Shown in pieces: positions 14,699-17,180 of a DNA stretch of 17,180 nucleotides. Position numbers and translations under genes: made by a program. Numbering within the stretch: the stretch's first letter is position 1; every line of letters starts with the position of its first letter. Source of the DNA: an uncultured Gammaproteobacteria bacterium (lineage in GTDB: Bacteria > Pseudomonadota > Gammaproteobacteria > Chromatiales > Chromatiaceae); contig CALAZS010000071.1 in NCBI GenBank assembly GCA_937926265.1, positions 1-17,180 on the forward strand, written 5' to 3'. The notes under the pieces were generated by a model, which had not been told where the DNA came from, ran no database searches, and saw only the letters and a list, made by a program, of their open reading frames with translations.

Positions 14699-15990
14699 GC
14701 GACTCGATCCCGTCAGTCAGTATTATCAACGGCCGCCTGGTTGACCCGGCCAACCAGGTTGATGACATGCTTGACCTGCATATAAGCCAGGGACACATTC
14801 TGGCTACCGGCGATAAACCGGCGGGCTTTGAACCAGACAAGGTCATTGATGCCAGCGGCAAAATCGTTTGCCCCGGACTGATTGATTTAAGTGTCCGCTT
14901 AAGAGAGCCCGGCCTTGAATCCAAGGGCACCATAGCCACGGAAACACGTGCTGCCGCTCATGCAGGCATTACCACCTTGATTACCCTGCCCGACACCAGT
15001 CCGGTCACCGACTCACCGGCAGTGATGGAACTGATCAGGCGCAGGGCAAAACAATCCGGCCATGCCAGGGTGTTATGCCTGGGCGCATTAACTAAAAACC
15101 TCGATGGAAAAGAACTCAGTGAAATGGCAGCCCTGCAGAATGCAGGTTGTGTCGCTGTTACCAATGCAGGCAGGCCACTAGGCAACACCCTGATCGAAAG
15201 GCGCGCACTTGAATATGCCTCGACATTTGGTATCAAGGTTTTTATCAAACCGGAGGACCGGCACCTGCGAAACAAAGGCTGTGTTAATGAAGGTATTATT
15301 TCTTCCAGGCTTGGGTTGCCCGGCTACCCGGAAGCTGCCGAAACAGTGGCAGTTGCACGAGACGTAGCTCTTGCCGAAGCCACCGGCGCCTATATTCATT
15401 TTCAATGTATTTCTGCAGCTAAGAGCGTTAACCAGATAAATCGCGCCTGCCATGATGGCATTCAGCTAAGTGTTGATGTTGCCGCACATCAGCTTCACCT
15501 GACTGAAATGGACGCCGATGATTTTAATACCGGTTGTCATGTTGACCCGCCATTACGAACACTGCGTGATCGTGATGCTTTAAGAGAAGCTGTAGCTTCA
15601 GGTTCAATCCAGGCAATCTGTTCCGACCACCAGCCGCATGAACCCGATGCCAAGGATCATCCGTTTCCTGACAGTGCGACCGGCATTTCAGCCCTGGAAA
15701 CATTGTTACCTTTGACGCTGAAACTGGTTGATGAAAAGGTACTTGACCTGCCAACCGCAATTGCCAGGCTGACAATCGGACCGGCCACCATTGCCAACCT
15801 GCCCTTCGGTAGACTGGACAATGGTCGCTCTGCCGATGTTTGTGTTTTTGATCCGGATGCCTTCTGGCAACTCGAAGCTGATAAAATGATCAGCCAGGGT
15901 AAAAACTCGCCTTTTGTTAACTGGGAATTTCACGGCAAAGTCACACAAACACTTTTTGAAGGGCGCATCACTTACGATAGCGACGCATAA
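14695..15990 (+). CDS. pyrX: PyrX, non-catalytic dihydroorotase-like partner of PyrB
   Basis: An amidohydrolase-fold protein of 431 residues resembling type I dihydroorotase but missing its metal site. In active enzymes the first motif reads D-x-H-x-H-x-REPG; here it is LSVRLREPG, with Ser66 and Arg68 in place of both histidines. The rest of the fold is kept: LVDPAN, ASGKIVCPGLIDL, AAHAGITTLITLP, AICSDHQPHEPD and GRLDNGRSADVCVFDPD. This pattern defines PyrC-prime/PyrX, which stabilises the PyrB dodecamer rather than catalysing. The ATG at 14695 overlaps the pyrB stop (ATGA); the frame is open 15 codons further upstream, inside pyrB, and that is not needed. A true dihydroorotase must be encoded elsewhere. 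It ends 1 base before the PyrK-like gene. Confidence 0.95.
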   Translation: MSDSIPSVSIINGRLVDPANQVDDMLDLHISQGHILATGDKPAGFEPDKVIDASGKIVCPGLIDLSVRLREPGLESKGTIATETRAAAHAGITTLITLPDTSPVTDSPAVMELIRRRAKQSGHARVLCLGALTKNLDGKELSEMAALQNAGCVAVTNAGRPLGNTLIERRALEYASTFGIKVFIKPEDRHLRNKGCVNEGIISSRLGLPGYPEAAETVAVARDVALAEATGAYIHFQCISAAKSVNQINRACHDGIQLSVDVAAHQLHLTEMDADDFNTGCHVDPPLRTLRDRDALREAVASGSIQAICSDHQPHEPDAKDHPFPDSATGISALETLLPLTLKLVDEKVLDLPTAIARLTIGPATIANLPFGRLDNGRSADVCVFDPDAFWQLEADKMISQGKNSPFVNWEFHGKVTQTLFEGRITYDSDA

Positions 15991-15991
15991 C

Positions 15992-16852
15992 ATGAGAGAA
16001 AACCGAGACACAATCTTCCAGGAAGATGCCACTATAGTTTCCCACCAGGCAATGGATGGCGATCAGTACATCATGAGACTGCAGGCGCCAGAGTGTGCCG
16101 CCAAAGCCGTACCCGGGCAGTTCGTTCACATTACCGTCCACCCGTTACAACCATTAAGAAGACCCATCTCAATTATGCGGGTCTCGGCTAAAGAGGGTTG
16201 GGTTGACCTGCTGTATAAATCTGTCGGCATCGGCACACAGCGTTTGTCTGAAAGAAAGCCGGGTGAAACCATCAGCATGCTTGGCCCTATTGGCGAAGCA
16301 TTTAAAGTAAACCGCAACCGCCCTTTACTTATCGGTGGTGGCGTTGGTATGCCGCCAATGATTTTTCTGGCAGAAGATATAAAACAACGCAGTGAAATAA
16401 AACCCTTTGTCATCCTGGGCTCTGAGGTACCGTTCCCATTTGATGCACGCCCTTCGCAAATCATGATGGAAGGTGTCCCTGAAGGTGTGATTGCCACCAT
16501 GCCTTTACTTGATGACTGGGGCATCCCCTGTCGTCTTGCCAGCCTGCAGGGTTATGCCGGCTGTCATGAAGGTTATGTGACTGACCTTGCCCGGCACTGG
16601 TTAAATTCACTTGATGATGCGACCAGAAATGAAGTTGAAATCTTCAGTTGCGGCCCGCACCCGATGCTGGAGGCTGTTGTTAACCTGGCCAGGGAATTTG
16701 ACCTTCCAGTTCAGGTCTCACTGGAAGAGTTTATGGCCTGTGGTGTTGGCGGCTGTGCCGGTTGTGTCGTAGAAGTTCAGACCGATGACGGTCCTTACAT
16801 GAAGCGTGTATGCGTGGATGGACCGGTTTTTGACGGTCTACGTGTATTCTAA
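15992..16852 (+). CDS. PyrK-like dihydroorotate dehydrogenase electron-transfer subunit (2Fe-2S, FAD)
   Basis: A ferredoxin-reductase-type protein of 286 residues, somewhat longer than Bacillus PyrK (about 256). FAD-binding RRPISIM is at 56-62, nucleotide-binding LLIGGGVGMPPM at 112-123, and CGPHPML at 220-226. The C-terminal [2Fe-2S] loop has Cys at 250, 255, 258 and 274 (EEFMACGVGGCAGCVVEV). In class 1B dihydroorotate dehydrogenase PyrK passes electrons from PyrD to NAD. No pyrD is visible next to it: the next gene starts at 17138 and does not look like one from 14 residues. It could serve a distant class 1B PyrD or another oxidoreductase. The ATG at 15992 is 1 base after the pyrX stop; the frame runs upstream to 15914 inside pyrX, which I reject. 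Last gene of the operon. Confidence 0.88.
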   Translation: MRENRDTIFQEDATIVSHQAMDGDQYIMRLQAPECAAKAVPGQFVHITVHPLQPLRRPISIMRVSAKEGWVDLLYKSVGIGTQRLSERKPGETISMLGPIGEAFKVNRNRPLLIGGGVGMPPMIFLAEDIKQRSEIKPFVILGSEVPFPFDARPSQIMMEGVPEGVIATMPLLDDWGIPCRLASLQGYAGCHEGYVTDLARHWLNSLDDATRNEVEIFSCGPHPMLEAVVNLAREFDLPVQVSLEEFMACGVGGCAGCVVEVQTDDGPYMKRVCVDGPVFDGLRVF

Positions 16853-16956
16853 AGGCAATAGGTAAGGTTTTTCAGGGACGCGTGAATACATCCTTGTAAG
16901 CTCTCAAAAACATCCTTGTTTTTGAAAGCCCTGAAAATCTCTTACCTATTACCTTT
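16851..16956. repeat. Structured intergenic repeat, copy 1 (hairpin element)
   Basis: Terminal inverted arms at 16851-16877 and 16929-16956 pair almost fully (AAAGG-C/T-AATAGGTAAG, then TTTTCAGGG). Inside, TCAAAAAC-ATCCTT-GTTTTTGA (16904-16925) makes an 8-bp hairpin. Beside it TACATCCTTGTA (16887-16898) makes a second, 4-bp one. The right arm runs into TTTTT (16954-16958), so the element may also end transcription of the pyr operon. Its first bases overlap the pyrK stop codon. It is the reverse-orientation relative of copy 2. Confidence 0.75.
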
Positions 16957-16987
16957 TTAAATCCAAGCTAGCCGTAATTATTGAGAA

Positions 16988-17094
16988 AAAGTAATAACAG
17001 ACGATTTCAAAAAGTGTCTGCAGCATGGAAGCTGCAGCCAAGCCTACATGGATGTATTTTCGGCGTCTTTTAGAAATCTGTCTGTTATTGCTTT
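16988..17094. repeat. Structured intergenic repeat, copy 2 (opposite orientation)
   Basis: Arms at 16988-17008 and 17073-17094 pair almost fully (AAAG-T/C-AATAACAGAC, then GATTTC). Inside, CTGCAGC-ATGGAA-GCTGCAG (17018-17037) is a 7-bp hairpin and TACATGGATGTA (17045-17056) a 4-bp one, followed by CGGCGTC. Reverse-complemented copy 1 gives the same order with different stems but matching GGA loops. I see no coding frame in 16853-17137. Confidence 0.75.
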
Positions 17095-17137
17095 ATAAAC
17101 ATTAAAATTTTTAGAAATCAAAAAATCAGGAAGCCGT

Positions 17138-17180
17138 ATGACTACAGGACCACGCGAAATCGTTACTCCATTCCGCCCAA
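17138..17180 (+). CDS. Start of an unidentified gene (cut by window edge)
   Basis: An ATG at 17138 follows CAGGAAG, a good ribosome-binding site 5 bases away. The frame is open for 14 codons to the window edge (MTTGPREIVTPFRP). This is too short to recognise a family. It does not look like the start of a class 1B PyrD. The preceding 17095-17137 is AT-rich and could hold promoter elements. Confidence 0.55.
   Translation, partial: MTTGPREIVTPFRP

Noticed and set aside
16904..16925. Simple Rho-independent terminator after the pyrK-like gene
   Set aside because: The inner 8-bp hairpin is AT-rich and not followed by a T-run; the T-run follows only the outer arm, so I describe it as part of the repeat element.
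16851..17094. CRISPR-like array
   Set aside because: Only two units, in opposite orientation, with internal hairpins and unequal content; no equal-length spacers and no cas gene.

Overview
The window looks like a chromosomal segment from a gammaproteobacterium of moderate G+C content. Its backbone follows a block I know from Pseudomonas aeruginosa: pyrX-pyrB-pyrR-ruvX-yqgE, a tonB3-type gene, gshB, then the divergent Pil-Chp chemosensory cluster pilG-pilH-pilI-pilJ-chpA. Protein families and order match closely, but moderate G+C, the absence of pilK and several extra genes argue against Pseudomonas itself. I cannot name the genus. This comparison is from memory, not a search.

Layout. (1) 1-5493, minus strand: type IV pilus chemosensory operon. 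PilG and PilH are response regulators, PilI is the CheW-type adaptor, PilJ the transmembrane chemoreceptor, and ChpA the large CheA-type kinase, of which only the N-terminal 676 codons lie in the window. (2) 5494-5921: a 428-base divergent intergenic region holding a perfect GC-rich hairpin. (3) 5922-8839, plus strand: gshB (glutathione synthetase), an ApbE-type flavin transferase coupled to it by an ATGA overlap, and a TonB-type energy transducer. (4) 8899-12026, minus strand: a four-gene zinc cassette. In transcription order it encodes a secreted His-rich DUF2796/ZrgA protein, an ABC ATPase, a MacB/FtsX-type permease and a DUF3299 lipoprotein. A strong Zur-box match (19 of 22 fixed positions of the enterobacterial consensus as I recall it) lies on its promoter. 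(5) 12210-16852, plus strand: yqgE, ruvX, pyrR, pyrB, a dihydroorotase-like gene lacking the catalytic histidines (pyrX), and a PyrK-type iron-sulfur flavoprotein, all packed with overlaps or 1-base gaps. (6) 16851-17094: two structured repeats of one family in opposite orientation. (7) 17138 to the end: the first codons of an unidentified gene.

How it works together: the left part signals to type IV pili. The right part makes carbamoyl aspartate (PyrB, probably in a complex with inactive PyrX) and carries housekeeping genes. The zinc cassette appears to have been placed between the tonB and yqgE genes of the ancestral block and should be expressed when zinc is scarce. The ABC pair resembles mechanotransmission (type VII) transporters rather than classical importers, so how it helps zinc acquisition is the most open question here. 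No rRNA, tRNA, CRISPR array, insertion sequence or phage gene was found.
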